Source of the DNA: Dehalococcoidia bacterium
GTDB lineage: Bacteria; Chloroflexota; Dehalococcoidia; Tepidiformales; Tepidiformaceae
Direction of reading: 5' to 3'
NCBI GenBank assembly: GCA_020432045.1
Contig: JAGQHB010000078.1
Span: 1-64,000 of the forward strand
Length of the DNA: 64,000 nucleotides
The position numbers and the translations under genes were made by a program. Below, piece after piece: positions 55,780-64,000 of the stretch (position 1 is its first letter; every line of letters begins with the position of its first letter). The notes under the pieces were generated by a model, which was not told the origin of the DNA, made no database searches, and worked only from the letters and a program-made list of their open reading frames with translations.

Positions 55780-56541
55780 TCAGGCCGCGCGGATGAAGAG
55801 CACAGCGGCGGCGACCAGCCCGTAGGAGACGACCGCCACGCGCAACCAGCGGCGCCCCAGTTTCCGGGCGAGGCCAACGCCAAGGTAACCACCCGCAATC
55901 GCCCCCGCAGCCATGACAAGCACCACTCCCCATTCGACGGGCCCAAAGAGTGCGAACCAGACCACGGCCATTGCGTTCATGACCAGCGACAGCATCCCCT
56001 TGAGAGCGTTGGAGTGCTGGAGTTCGTCCGGCAGGAAGATGCCGAGCACAGCGAGCAACATGATGCCCAGGCCCGCGCCGAAGTAGGCGCCGTAGATCGC
56101 GAGGAAGAAGGTTGCGACCAGGACCGAGGCGGTGACCGGAGCCTCTGCGCCTTCAGGATGGCGGCGAAATAGGTGCGCCAGGCGGTCCTGGGCCAGCATC
56201 AGGACGCAGGCGAAGAAGATGAGGAACGGGACCACGACATCGAACACGTCCGATGGTGTCGCCAGCAGAATCACTGAGCCGGCAACAGCACCCAGGAGGC
56301 TCGGGAGGGTGAGCCGGAGGACGCGGCTGCGCTGGCGGCTCAGCTCATCCCGGTATCCGAACGACCCAGAGGCGTAGCCGGGCCAAAGCGCCACCGTGTT
56401 CGTCACGTTCGCGACCTTGGTGTCGTAGCCGGCTGCGACGATGGCGGGAAACGAAACCAACGACCCGCCACCAGCGACGGAATTAATGGCCCCTGCGAGG
56501 AAGGCAGCTGCCGCCAGGCCAAGGATCTCAATGGCATCCAC
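55780..56541 (-). CDS. TSUP family transporter (TauE/SafE)
   Basis: A 253-residue membrane protein. It has repeated hydrophobic segments (LAAAAFLAGAINSVAGGGSLVSFPAIVAAG at the start, LPSLLGAVAGSVILLATP, VVPFLIFFACVLML, TASVLVATFFLAIYGAYFGAGLGIML, AVVWFALFG and GVVLVMAAGAIAGGYLGVGLARKLG), with the GGGS-type motif of TauE/SafE sulfite/organosulfonate exporters. The start is a GTG at 56541. Specificity is unknown. Confidence 0.9.
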   Translation of the reverse strand: MDAIEILGLAAAAFLAGAINSVAGGGSLVSFPAIVAAGYDTKVANVTNTVALWPGYASGSFGYRDELSRQRSRVLRLTLPSLLGAVAGSVILLATPSDVFDVVVPFLIFFACVLMLAQDRLAHLFRRHPEGAEAPVTASVLVATFFLAIYGAYFGAGLGIMLLAVLGIFLPDELQHSNALKGMLSLVMNAMAVVWFALFGPVEWGVVLVMAAGAIAGGYLGVGLARKLGRRWLRVAVVSYGLVAAAVLFIRAA

Positions 56542-56618
56542 GACGGAACAGTGCTCCGCGAGTTGGATACGGGCCAGCGGATCGAATAGAGGCCGCGGTG
56601 ACGCTACTATCGCCGGCG

Positions 56619-57164
56619 ATGGCAGCGCCGCGGCCCGTCCTCACCTTCGACCTCGATGGCGTCCTGTGCCGCCCGCCGTTTGGAATCAACCCCGGCCGCA
56701 ATATCGGCAAACAGCGCAAAAGCGAGGGTAGGCCGACGATATTGGCCCCGACGGAGCCATACCGGTACGCCTGGCGGCGGCCAATGCCGGGCGCGCGCGA
56801 AGGCTTCCTCTGGCTCTCCGAGGCCTACGACTGCCGCATCGTGACCGCCCGGACGGAACGAACGCGGCAGACGACCGAAGGTTGGTTGCGGCGCTGGCTG
56901 GGTGTCCTGCCGGAACTCCACCTACGGGCCGACTACACGGAGACCCCCGCGGCGTACAAGGTGCGGACCACACAGGCGTTGGGTGCGCTCGCGCACTTCG
57001 AAGACGATCCGCACACGGCGCTGTGGGTCTCCGAACACATTCCCGCCGTGTTCCTCGTCGACTGGTGGCGAAACCGCTGGTTGAAAGCCGAACGCGTACA
57101 CCGCATCGAGTGGATATCGGAGGCCGGAGCGATCCTGAGGGCCCTTCAGATAGATGCCGGCTAG
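56619..57164 (+). CDS. HAD-like hydrolase, small
   Basis: About 181 residues opening MAAPRPVLTFDLDGVLCRPPFGINPG, with DLDGVL as HAD motif I, IVTARTERTRQT as a Ser/Thr motif II equivalent, and FEDDPHTALWVS as motif IV-like. The Lys of motif III is not obvious. A GTG at 56598 gives a longer reading. It may be a 5'-nucleotidase-like protein. It converges on the PAS gene, overlapping by 4 bp. Confidence 0.7.
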   Translation: MAAPRPVLTFDLDGVLCRPPFGINPGRNIGKQRKSEGRPTILAPTEPYRYAWRRPMPGAREGFLWLSEAYDCRIVTARTERTRQTTEGWLRRWLGVLPELHLRADYTETPAAYKVRTTQALGALAHFEDDPHTALWVSEHIPAVFLVDWWRNRWLKAERVHRIEWISEAGAILRALQIDAG

Positions 57165-57607
57165 CCCTGTTCGCTCACCTTGGCCTCAAGCTCCTTCATC
57201 CGCGCACGGTCAGCACGTTCCTTTTCGAACCGCTCAGTGATGTCACGTGCTGTCGCGAGTGCCCCGACTGCCTTCCCGTCTGCGACGATGATGGCGAATC
57301 CAAGCTCGACGTAGAACTGTGTGCCGTCTGCACGGAGGGCACGCGTAGGGAGCGACTGGCCAACGTACTTGGTCTTCGCGTCACCCATGGCGCGTTCGAA
57401 CCCGGTCCAGTGTGCGGGCCGGAACCGCTCGGGGATGATGATGTCGAGGTTCTTGCCAAGCGCCTCGCTGGCGGGAAACCCGAAGATCCGCGCGGCGGCT
57501 GCGTTCCAGGTTCGAATCGTGCCTTCACGGTCGGCGAAGATGACCGCGTCGGGCGATTGTTCAACGAGCAAGACCGGGTCAACGTGCGTGTCCTTCTCCA
57601 TGTTCAT
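57161..57607 (-). CDS. Stand-alone PAS domain protein
   Basis: A 148-residue single-domain PAS protein. Core blocks are SPDAVIFADREGTIRTWNAAAARIFGFPASEALGKNLDIIIPERFR and FYVELGFAIIVADGKAVGALATARDITERF (PAC). It has no output domain and ends in a short coiled coil, so it must signal through a partner. AGGAGGAA precedes the ATG at 57607. No histidine kinase is near. Confidence 0.88.
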   Translation of the reverse strand: MNMEKDTHVDPVLLVEQSPDAVIFADREGTIRTWNAAAARIFGFPASEALGKNLDIIIPERFRPAHWTGFERAMGDAKTKYVGQSLPTRALRADGTQFYVELGFAIIVADGKAVGALATARDITERFEKERADRARMKELEAKVSEQG

Positions 57608-57628
57608 TCCTCCTCTACCGGATCTACC

Positions 57629-58018
57629 TTACCCGCTGCCAGGCCGAGGGTAGAATTGGTCGATGAGGATCGGATTTCCATCCGGGTCGGTGAGCGTGAT
57701 GTGAGCTGGCCCGTCGGCGGCGGGGTCAGTCTCCTCCCCAAGAGCGAGCCCTGCCTGCTTCAGCGCCGCCTGGATGTCCCGGACGTCCTGGAACTCGGAC
57801 AGTACCTCCATACGGATGGTGAGGCCCGGGTTAAACGTCAGAATGTTCTTCTCAAACATCCCGTGGAATAGCCCAATAATCGATTCGCCGTTCTTCAGGA
57901 TGAGCCAATTCTCAGCGGCATCGCCTCCCGTGACCTCGAAGCCGAGGCTTTCATAGAAGGTCCTTGATGCCGCCAGGTCTTTCACAGCGAGCGAGATCGA
58001 GAATGCTCCGAGGTCCAT
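57629..58018 (-). CDS. VOC (glyoxalase/bleomycin-resistance-like) family protein
   Basis: A 129-residue VOC protein. [36 protein letters not shown] and [17 protein letters not shown] form the two beta-alpha-beta-beta-beta modules. It is similar to the YaeR/PhnB-like group, with no certain substrate. ATG at 58018 with AGGGTG upstream. It may be a metal-dependent resistance protein, but this is not supported. Confidence 0.85.
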   Translation of the reverse strand: MDLGAFSISLAVKDLAASRTFYESLGFEVTGGDAAENWLILKNGESIIGLFHGMFEKNILTFNPGLTIRMEVLSEFQDVRDIQAALKQAGLALGEETDPAADGPAHITLTDPDGNPILIDQFYPRPGSG

Positions 58019-58070
58019 ATCACCCTGCTTTCTGGAACACAGCCGCTCCGGCATCGATCAGTGGTGGCGG

Positions 58071-58451
58071 CTACGTCCCCGCTGCCTGCTTCTGCCAAGT
58101 GGCCATGTCGAAGTAGTCGCGCCACTCGACGATCTTTCCGTCCCGCACGCGAAAGACGCCTGCAACGGGCAGGACAATTTCCTTCCCGGGAACCTTGAAC
58201 CGATCAACGCGTTCGTTCATGACAATGTCGCCGGCCGCGAGCTGGTTTACGACCTCCCACCCAGCTGACTCCATTCGCCCGACGAAGCCAGCAAGGGTCT
58301 GACGGATCGCATCCAGGCCAATGGCAGGGTGCGACGGCATATTGTGGTACACCGCATCGGGCGCGAAGTAGCCAAGCAGGTGCTCGACATCCGGGTGCGG
58401 CGCAGCAAACTCGGCCACAAAGGCCGTGACGACAGATTCGGGCGAAAGCAC
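58071..58451 (-). CDS. SnoaL-like / limonene-1,2-epoxide hydrolase family protein
   Basis: A 126-residue cone-shaped alpha+beta protein. The R-x-D pair in NERVDRF and the downstream Asp in EWRDYFD match the catalytic Arg-Asp-Asp triad of limonene epoxide hydrolase. The AVYHNMPSHPAIG block is also typical. The residues suggest real epoxide hydrolase activity, but SnoaL-like relatives with other roles exist. The start is a GTG at 58451 with GGAGGG upstream. Confidence 0.82.
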   Translation of the reverse strand: MLSPESVVTAFVAEFAAPHPDVEHLLGYFAPDAVYHNMPSHPAIGLDAIRQTLAGFVGRMESAGWEVVNQLAAGDIVMNERVDRFKVPGKEIVLPVAGVFRVRDGKIVEWRDYFDMATWQKQAAGT

Positions 58452-58473
58452 TGAATCCCTCCCGTTCAGCAGG

Positions 58474-59712
58474 TTATCCGCCGGCTTCGACCAGCGTCCG
58501 CCGGAGTAACAGCATCGCCTGGGTGACAGCGCGGCGCTTCACAGCCTGGCGGCCCTGGTTCATCGTCATGCTGAGGTGATGCGTACGATCGTCGGGGTCA
58601 GCCACTGCAATATGCACCGTCCCGGGATCGACACCATCCTGCGGGTCTGGACCAGCGACGCCCGTGATGCCGAGGCCAAAGTCCGAACCGAGCCTCGCAC
58701 GGGCGGCCCGGGCCATCGCACCGGCCGTCTCGGGCGAAATCACGCCGAACTCCCGGATCACATCTGAATCAACCCCATACTCAATCTTCATCTCAGTGGA
58801 ATACGTGACCAGGCCGCCGCGGTAGACCGAACTCGTGCCCGGCACGTCGGTGATCACACTTGCGAAGAGCCCGCCGGTGCACGATTCCATTGATGCCAGC
58901 GTCGCGCGGCGGGCAATGAACAGGCCGTGGACGTAGCCCTCGAGCGTGTCATCATCCTTTCCCCAGATTGCCGGACCGAAAATCCGCTCAAGTTCCTCTT
59001 CTACCGGTAGAATGCGCGTCCAAGCCTCTTCGCGCGTGGCTCCCTTTGCCCCAATGCGGAGGTGCACACCGTCGGCCCGGGCGTAAGTTCCGACACCGAT
59101 CCCTGGCATGCCATAGACGGGCTTGGCCATTTCGTCGACGGTGCCTTCGCCAATGCCGAGCGTCTTGAGCGTCCGGGTGACCAGGACCTGGCCATCCGAC
59201 CGGCGTACCAATTCCGGCCTGGCTTCATTCGCCCACATGCGCTCCATCTCGTTGGGCACACCCGGCATGCAGATGATGACGCGGCCGTCTCGCTCGACCC
59301 ACCAGCCGGGCGCCGTACCACGGGGATTTTCGAGAGCGCGCGCGCTTGGGATGAGCCATGCCTGCTTGATGTTCGAGGGCGGCATCGCGTAGCCGCGGCG
59401 GGTAAAGAAGCCATGGAGCCGATCTTCGAGTTCCGGCACGACGAAAGGCTCCTCGCCCAGCAGCCGGGCAATCCCTTCGCGTGTCATGTCGTCTTCAGTC
59501 GGACCGAGGCCGCCGGTGATGACGATGAGATCGGAGCGATCCCAGGCCCGCTGCAGCGTCTCGACGATGCGGCCCATATTGTCGCCAACAACAGACTTGT
59601 AGTTGAGGTCGATTCCCAGTTCAGGCAGTGACTGGGCGATGTGGGCGCTGTTGGTGTCGATGATTTCACCGAGCAGAATCTCGGTGCCGATAGCAATGAT
59701 CTCGGCTTTCAC
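58474..59712 (-). CDS. cinA: CinA family nicotinamide-nucleotide amidase
   Basis: A 412-residue CinA. The N-terminal COG1058 (MoaB-like) domain has IAIGTEILLGEIIDTNSAHIAQSLPELG, GLGPTEDDMTREGIA and IMCMPGVPNEM-like blocks. The C-terminal PncC domain has the ATLASMESCTGGLFAS motif with the Ser of nicotinamide mononucleotide deamidase, and GLGITGVAGP. It recycles NMN to nicotinic acid mononucleotide. GTG at 59712 is chosen as start, since the longer reading is unsupported. Confidence 0.93.
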   Translation of the reverse strand: MKAEIIAIGTEILLGEIIDTNSAHIAQSLPELGIDLNYKSVVGDNMGRIVETLQRAWDRSDLIVITGGLGPTEDDMTREGIARLLGEEPFVVPELEDRLHGFFTRRGYAMPPSNIKQAWLIPSARALENPRGTAPGWWVERDGRVIICMPGVPNEMERMWANEARPELVRRSDGQVLVTRTLKTLGIGEGTVDEMAKPVYGMPGIGVGTYARADGVHLRIGAKGATREEAWTRILPVEEELERIFGPAIWGKDDDTLEGYVHGLFIARRATLASMESCTGGLFASVITDVPGTSSVYRGGLVTYSTEMKIEYGVDSDVIREFGVISPETAGAMARAARARLGSDFGLGITGVAGPDPQDGVDPGTVHIAVADPDDRTHHLSMTMNQGRQAVKRRAVTQAMLLLRRTLVEAGG

Positions 59713-59853
59713 CGCGCGAGTATAGCGTGCCGCCGGGTCGCAATCAGAAGTGGGTATAGAGCGTAAGCGTCTGTTAACGCAATCATTCAACTGAAGTCGT
59801 ACGCTGCAGCTGCATCGGCCCCCGAGGGCCGCGCTGCAGAGGAGCAGATAACG

Positions 59854-60177
59854 ATGGCGAACTATCTCCTGGCGTATCGCGGTGGCGGAATGCCGGCATC
59901 GGAAGAAGAGGGCCAGAAGGTGATGGCCGCGTGGATGAACTGGTTCGGGACGCTCGGCGAAGCCGTGGTTGACGGCGGCAATCCTTGCGGGGCGTCGAAA
60001 TCGGTCGCATCGAACGGGGCCGTGAGCGATGGTGCACCCTCGATGGTCACCGGCTACTCGGTCCTCAAGGCCGACAGCCTGGACGCAGCGACGCAGATGG
60101 CGAAGGGCTGCCCGATCCTCATGACCGGCGGCAGTGTCGATGTCTACGAGACCTTCGACGCGTCAGCTGGAATGTAA
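59854..60177 (+). CDS. YciI/DGPF-like domain protein
   Basis: A 107-residue protein with a ferredoxin-like dimeric alpha-beta barrel: MANYLLAYRGGGMPASEEEGQKVMAAWMNWFGTLGEAVVDGG, a GYSVLKADSLDAATQMAKGCP block and the final VDVYETF. GAGGAG precedes the ATG. Function is unknown; YCII-related proteins are often small accessory enzymes or regulators. It is divergent from cinA across 141 bp. Confidence 0.82.
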   Translation: MANYLLAYRGGGMPASEEEGQKVMAAWMNWFGTLGEAVVDGGNPCGASKSVASNGAVSDGAPSMVTGYSVLKADSLDAATQMAKGCPILMTGGSVDVYETFDASAGM

Positions 60178-60304
60178 CCAGCCCCAGGGCGACGCGAACC
60201 ACTGGCCACCGCTCCGGTCTGCCATACCCGGCCCACCGGAGCGGTGGCACCGCCCGGGAGCGGAAGCGTAGCTTGCTGCAATCAAATGAATCCGGGACGG
60301 ATGC

Positions 60305-60522
60305 GTGGACGCCGCGATCTACCGTCGGTACAAAGTCCTTCGGGAACTGTGGCGTGGCGTATGGCCGTGGTGTACCTGGCAGAGGACAGGACACCAATGC
60401 GCCACGTGGCGCCCGAGCAGCTCTTTCCGCAACACGCCACGAATGACGGGTTCTGGGAACGGTTTGAGCAGGATGCCCGCATCGTGGCACCCGCCCACCC
60501 TGAATCGAAATGGCGCTGGTAG
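60305..60522 (+). pseudogene. Relic of a Ser/Thr kinase N-lobe (partial duplicate of the next gene)
   Basis: The first 18 codons (RRYKVLRELWRG) align with GRYQVVRELGRG of the downstream kinase. After a 1-base deletion near 60359, MAVVYLAEDRTPMRHVA ... NDGFWERFEQDARIVAPAHPES aligns with MAIVYLAEDTVLKRQVA ... PDFRSRFEREALIMARVRHDS. The phosphate-anchoring Lys region VALKAI is VAPEQL here and a TAG at 60520 ends it. It is a decayed duplicate separated by about 410 bp from the intact copy. Within the gap 60178-60714, the remaining 190 bp show nothing I recognise. Confidence 0.8.
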
Positions 60523-60714
60523 CCGACGAGGTGGCCGAACTGCCGGTCGCGGCGCGGGCGTCGAAAACGAACTCGTCCGGTTCGGTGTGAACGGGAGGCG
60601 GATCGGCCACGTTCAACGATCTCGAGACCAGAAAGAATTAACAACGATGGTTCCCGGCTATGGCAAGGAGAAGGGGCCGGGCCGTATGTTTGTCGCGATG
60701 GAACGGGCTCGAGG

Positions 60715-62412
60715 GTGACGGACCCCGGCTTCGGCCGCTATCAGGTCGTGCGCGAACTCGGACGCGGCGCGATGGCGATCGTGTACCTGGCCGAGGACAC
60801 GGTTCTCAAGCGCCAGGTCGCACTGAAAGCGATCAATCCGCAATACGCGGCGGACCCAGATTTCCGGTCACGGTTCGAACGCGAGGCGCTGATCATGGCC
60901 CGGGTGCGCCACGATTCGATCGTGCCTGTGTTCGACTTCGGCGAACGGGCGGGCCAGCAGTACATCGTCATGGACTATATGCCCGGGGGCACACTGGAGG
61001 ACCGCCTGCGACGCGGCAGGCTGCCGACAGGCGTGGCGCTCGCAATCCTACGGCGCGTCGCCCGGGCGCTGGACGCGGCGCATGCTGCAGGTGTCATCCA
61101 CCGCGACCTCAAGCCGGCGAACATTCTCTTCGATGCACAGGGCCGGTCGTATGTCGGCGACTTTGGCGTTGGCCGCATGGATGGCTCCTCCACCGGCGTG
61201 ACCATGCCGGGAACCGTCGTGGGGACGGCACACTACATGAGCCCCGAACAGGTCCGCGGCGCCGACCCAACTCCAGCTGCTGACATCTACTCGTTCGGGG
61301 CGTTGGCGTTCGAAACGCTCACCGGCAGGCCTCCATACGAGGGGGAAAGCGCGTGGGATGTGATGCGCCAGCATGTCGAATCGCTGCCACCGCGCACGAG
61401 CCGCTATGACATGGGCCTTCAGTTCGCAGACGACCCGGTGGCCGACGCCATGGCGAAGGACCCGGCGAGGCGTCCGCGCCAGGCGATCCACGTCGTCGAA
61501 GCGCTCGAACAGGGATACGGGGGTGCACCGGCGCCGGTTCGCGCCACCAGCAGCCCGGAGCGCACAGTCGTCGCGGCACAGATGGGGCCAAGCACCCGGC
61601 CGCCCATAATCATGCCGCCGGCTCCGGCCACAGCGTACGCTCCACCTCCCGCTGCAGCGCCGAACAAGACCCGTTGGATAGTGCTTGGCGTGGCGGGAGC
61701 TGTGGTCGTTGCAGTCGTCGCGGGAGTGGCACTCTCGCTGAGCGGAGGGGACGGTCCAAAGCAGGTTATAGGGGATGAGACCCCGGCCACACGCCAACCG
61801 ACGCAGCCTCGTGCGCCAACCGCAACGCCAACCAAGGCACCACCAACCGCAACTCCGCCGACGCTCCGCACGCCGACCGGAAACGTGATATTGAGCGAAG
61901 GGTTCGACGGGCCCGGCGCACCGTTACTCACGCCCTTCAACGTCAGTTCGGGGCGAGCGTTCGTCGATGCAGGCGCATTCGTGATGGAAGACTACTCGGA
62001 TGCCGACAATCTCTTCCCGTTCAAGTCGTACGACGTCGGAGCTGGGAACCAATCGATTTCGGCAGATGTGTCTTCCGCGTCGGCAATCGTGTACTTCTTC
62101 TGCAGAGTCGACGACAACTACGAGGTGCGGCTGATCATCGACCAGGCCAAGCGGTCGTTTAAGACACAGATCCGCGCTTACCGTGAAGACACCTTCAGCA
62201 CATACGTGGACTGGACCGTTTCGCCACAGCTCCACGATTCGGGACCCAATCGGATCGACCTCATCTGCCGTGGGCAGCAGTTAGAAGCTGTGATCAACGG
62301 CGTCCTCGTCGCGTCGCACACGATCGCCGGGGCCGTCGGCACTAAGGTTGGCCTCGGCGTCGATGGTGGTAGCCAGGCTTCATTCGATAACATCGAAATT
62401 CGCGCCAACTAG
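60715..62412 (+). CDS. Membrane-anchored Ser/Thr protein kinase with C-terminal LamG/DUF1080-like domain
   Basis: A 565-residue protein. Kinase domain residues 1-265 have the glycine loop GRGAMAIVYLAED, ALKAI (Lys38-region), HRDLKPANILF, DFGVGRM and the APE-like SPEQVRG. A membrane span (WIVLGVAGAVVVAVVAGVALSL, about residue 330) follows a proline/alanine-rich linker, then a Pro/Thr-rich linker and an extracellular beta-rich domain ending GGSQASFDNIEI, similar to LamG/concanavalin. There are no PASTA repeats. The exported domain probably senses a carbohydrate. The GTG start has GGGCTCGAGG ahead. Confidence 0.88.
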   Translation: MTDPGFGRYQVVRELGRGAMAIVYLAEDTVLKRQVALKAINPQYAADPDFRSRFEREALIMARVRHDSIVPVFDFGERAGQQYIVMDYMPGGTLEDRLRRGRLPTGVALAILRRVARALDAAHAAGVIHRDLKPANILFDAQGRSYVGDFGVGRMDGSSTGVTMPGTVVGTAHYMSPEQVRGADPTPAADIYSFGALAFETLTGRPPYEGESAWDVMRQHVESLPPRTSRYDMGLQFADDPVADAMAKDPARRPRQAIHVVEALEQGYGGAPAPVRATSSPERTVVAAQMGPSTRPPIIMPPAPATAYAPPPAAAPNKTRWIVLGVAGAVVVAVVAGVALSLSGGDGPKQVIGDETPATRQPTQPRAPTATPTKAPPTATPPTLRTPTGNVILSEGFDGPGAPLLTPFNVSSGRAFVDAGAFVMEDYSDADNLFPFKSYDVGAGNQSISADVSSASAIVYFFCRVDDNYEVRLIIDQAKRSFKTQIRAYREDTFSTYVDWTVSPQLHDSGPNRIDLICRGQQLEAVINGVLVASHTIAGAVGTKVGLGVDGGSQASFDNIEIRAN

Positions 62413-62421
62413 CCACCCGCG

Positions 62422-64000
62422 TCAGTGCGCTTCGCCTGCTCCATTGATGATCAGTTCGACCACTGCAGGGTCAGCGAGGGTGGACACGTCGCCCACATTC
62501 TCCGGCTCGCCCTCGGCCACCTTGCGGAGAATGCGCCGCATGATCTTGCCCGACCGCGTCTTCGGCAGGCCGTCGACGAACTGGATCTTGTCGGGCGTCG
62601 CGATAGGCGAGATCTCCGTTCGCACCTGGTCCCGCAGCGCTTTTGCCAGTTCGGGGGACGCTACCTGGCCCGCCTTCAGGAGCACGTAGGCGTAAATCCC
62701 GGTGCCCTTGATGTCGTGCGGATACCCCACGACCGCGCTTTCGGCCACGGACAGATGGCTGACAAGTGCTCCCTCGATCTCGGCCGTGCCAAGGCGATGC
62801 CCGGAGACGTTCAGCACATCGTCGACGCGTCCCGTAATCCAGTAGTAGCCGTCCTGGTCGCGGTGGCAGCCGTCCCCTGTGAAGTACATCCCGGGGTAGG
62901 TGGAGAGGTAGGTTTGGATAAAACGATCATGGTCGCCGTAAACCGTCCTCATCATTCCCGGCCATGAGGCGCGCATACAGAGCCGGCCGCTGACGCTGTT
63001 GCCTTCGAGCTCGACTCCAACTTCATCGACGACCACAGGTTGGACACCGAAGAACGGCAGCGACCCGGAGCCCGGCTTCATCGGCGTGGCGCCGGCGAGG
63101 CCGGTGATCATGTGGCCCCCGGTCTCGGTCTGCCAGTAGGTGTCGACGACGGCACAGCGCCCATCTCCGACTACGTTGTAGTACCAGCGCCAGGCTTCGG
63201 GGTTGATGGGCTCGCCGACGGATCCGAGCACGCGTAGCGATGTGCGCTTATAGCGCTTTACAGGCTCATCGCCCTCACGCATCAGGGCACGGAGCGCGGT
63301 GGGCGCCGTGTAGAAGATGTTGATACCGAGCCTGTCGATCATGTCCCAGTAGCGCCCTGCGTCGGGATGCGTCGGGATCGACTCGAAAACGACGCTCGTC
63401 GCACCGTTCGCAAGCGGCCCGTAGACGATGTAGCTGTGCCCTGTAATCCAGCCAACATCGGCTGCGCAACAGAAGATGTCGCCTTCGCGATAGTCGAACG
63501 TGTAAAGGAACGTCAGCGCGGTGTAGAGCAGGTATCCAGCCTGAGTGTGGAGGACGCCTTTTGGCTTCCCTGTGGAACCCGACGTATAGAGGATGAACAG
63601 CGGGTCTTCCGAATCCATCGGCTCGGGCTCACATTCGGCGGGCTGTGCTGGCACTGCATCGTGCCACCAGATGTCGCGACCCTGGGTCATCGGGATCGTG
63701 CCGCCGGTGTGGCGAAACACCAGGCAGAACTCAACGGTGTGACCGGGTTGCGCAAGCGCCTGGTCAACATTGGTCTTGAGAGCTACGGGCCGGCCGCCAC
63801 GGCGGCCCTCATCCTGCGTGATGATCGCCCTGCAGGTGGAGTCCTCGACGCGGTCACGGATGGAGCGCGGGCTGAAGCCGCCAAAGATCACGGAGTGGAC
63901 GGCGCCGATACGCGCGCAGGCCAGCATAGCGACGACCAGTTCGGGCACCATGCCCATGTAGATCGCCACACGGTCGCCTTTGCGAATACCCCGTGCTTTC
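62422..64000 (-). CDS. acs: Acetyl-CoA synthetase, C-terminal portion (5' end beyond window)
   Basis: About 526 residues of an AMP-forming acetyl-CoA synthetase. The visible part begins [36 protein letters not shown], has the P-loop [29 protein letters not shown] (acetate/adenylate site), [25 protein letters not shown], and [19 protein letters not shown] with the catalytic, acetylatable Lys. It activates acetate to acetyl-CoA. It converges on the kinase gene 9 bp away. The N-terminus (about 130 residues) is off the window. Confidence 0.93.
   Translation of the reverse strand, partial: KARGIRKGDRVAIYMGMVPELVVAMLACARIGAVHSVIFGGFSPRSIRDRVEDSTCRAIITQDEGRRGGRPVALKTNVDQALAQPGHTVEFCLVFRHTGGTIPMTQGRDIWWHDAVPAQPAECEPEPMDSEDPLFILYTSGSTGKPKGVLHTQAGYLLYTALTFLYTFDYREGDIFCCAADVGWITGHSYIVYGPLANGATSVVFESIPTHPDAGRYWDMIDRLGINIFYTAPTALRALMREGDEPVKRYKRTSLRVLGSVGEPINPEAWRWYYNVVGDGRCAVVDTYWQTETGGHMITGLAGATPMKPGSGSLPFFGVQPVVVDEVGVELEGNSVSGRLCMRASWPGMMRTVYGDHDRFIQTYLSTYPGMYFTGDGCHRDQDGYYWITGRVDDVLNVSGHRLGTAEIEGALVSHLSVAESAVVGYPHDIKGTGIYAYVLLKAGQVASPELAKALRDQVRTEISPIATPDKIQFVDGLPKTRSGKIMRRILRKVAEGEPENVGDVSTLADPAVVELIINGAGEAH

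Overview
The window looks like chromosomal DNA of a high-GC, aerobic, free-living bacterium, most likely Chloroflexota (Dehalococcoidia-like). The assignment is inferred from the gene set: three CaiB/BaiF CoA-transferases, a LLM flavin oxidoreductase, a split methylmalonyl-CoA mutase small subunit with MeaB, b558-type succinate dehydrogenase, a DUF2344 protein, the CFGQCG primase finger and many GTG/TTG starts. It was not tested by phylogeny. I see no rRNA, tRNA, CRISPR array, insertion sequence or phage gene. Genes are dense on both strands.

Layout. 1-9.5 kb: start of an acyl-CoA dehydrogenase, an SDR, a PhzF-like protein, a SCO1664-type kinase-fold protein, an MBL hydrolase, a secreted beta-helix protein, an Eis-like acetyltransferase and a two-domain M16 peptidase. 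9.6-12.4 kb: two adjacent paralogous ferritin-like proteins. One keeps all six diiron ligands and the other has lost five of them. Upstream are a 41-bp palindrome and a decayed peroxiredoxin-like gene. 12.4-18.6 kb: DUF255 thioredoxin protein, D-aminoacylase-type hydrolase, frameshifted HAD phosphatase, CysQ-like phosphatase and LLM oxidoreductase. 18.6-22.2 kb: a tightly packed minus-strand stretch (DUF2344, GNAT, phosphatase, FtsB-like, TilS). 22.2-25.1 kb: a methylmalonyl-CoA operon (epimerase, B12-binding subunit, MeaB, DUF2332).

25.2-39.2 kb: a membrane protein, a CoA-transferase, a methyltransferase, endonuclease IV, then glmS behind a well-matched glmS ribozyme, followed by PEP synthase, dGTPase, an SH3/CARDB-like surface protein and DnaG. 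39.25-39.49 kb is a compact unit: promoter, 30-residue peptide gene and strong terminator. 39.5-47.4 kb: HD-GYP protein, CoA-transferases (one a double-domain fusion), a short CysRS-like enzyme, phosphoglycerate mutase, a 48-residue zinc ribbon and a Nudix hydrolase. 47.5-51 kb: sdhCAB. 51-56.5 kb: GtrA plus a glycosyltransferase split by a frameshift in a G8 tract, a Rieske / ABM / flavin reductase / muconolactone-isomerase-like cluster and a TSUP transporter. 56.6-64 kb: HAD-like, PAS, VOC, SnoaL/LEH, CinA and YciI proteins, a decayed copy of a kinase N-lobe directly before an intact Ser/Thr kinase, and the C-terminal part of acetyl-CoA synthetase.

Taken together this is a respiratory heterotroph with acyl-CoA/propionyl-CoA metabolism, gluconeogenesis (PEP synthase, Acs) and some aromatic or xenobiotic catabolism. 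I found no classical DNA-binding regulator gene in the 64 kb. The visible control is a ribozyme, an operator-like palindrome, a Ser/Thr kinase, an HD-GYP protein and a PAS protein.
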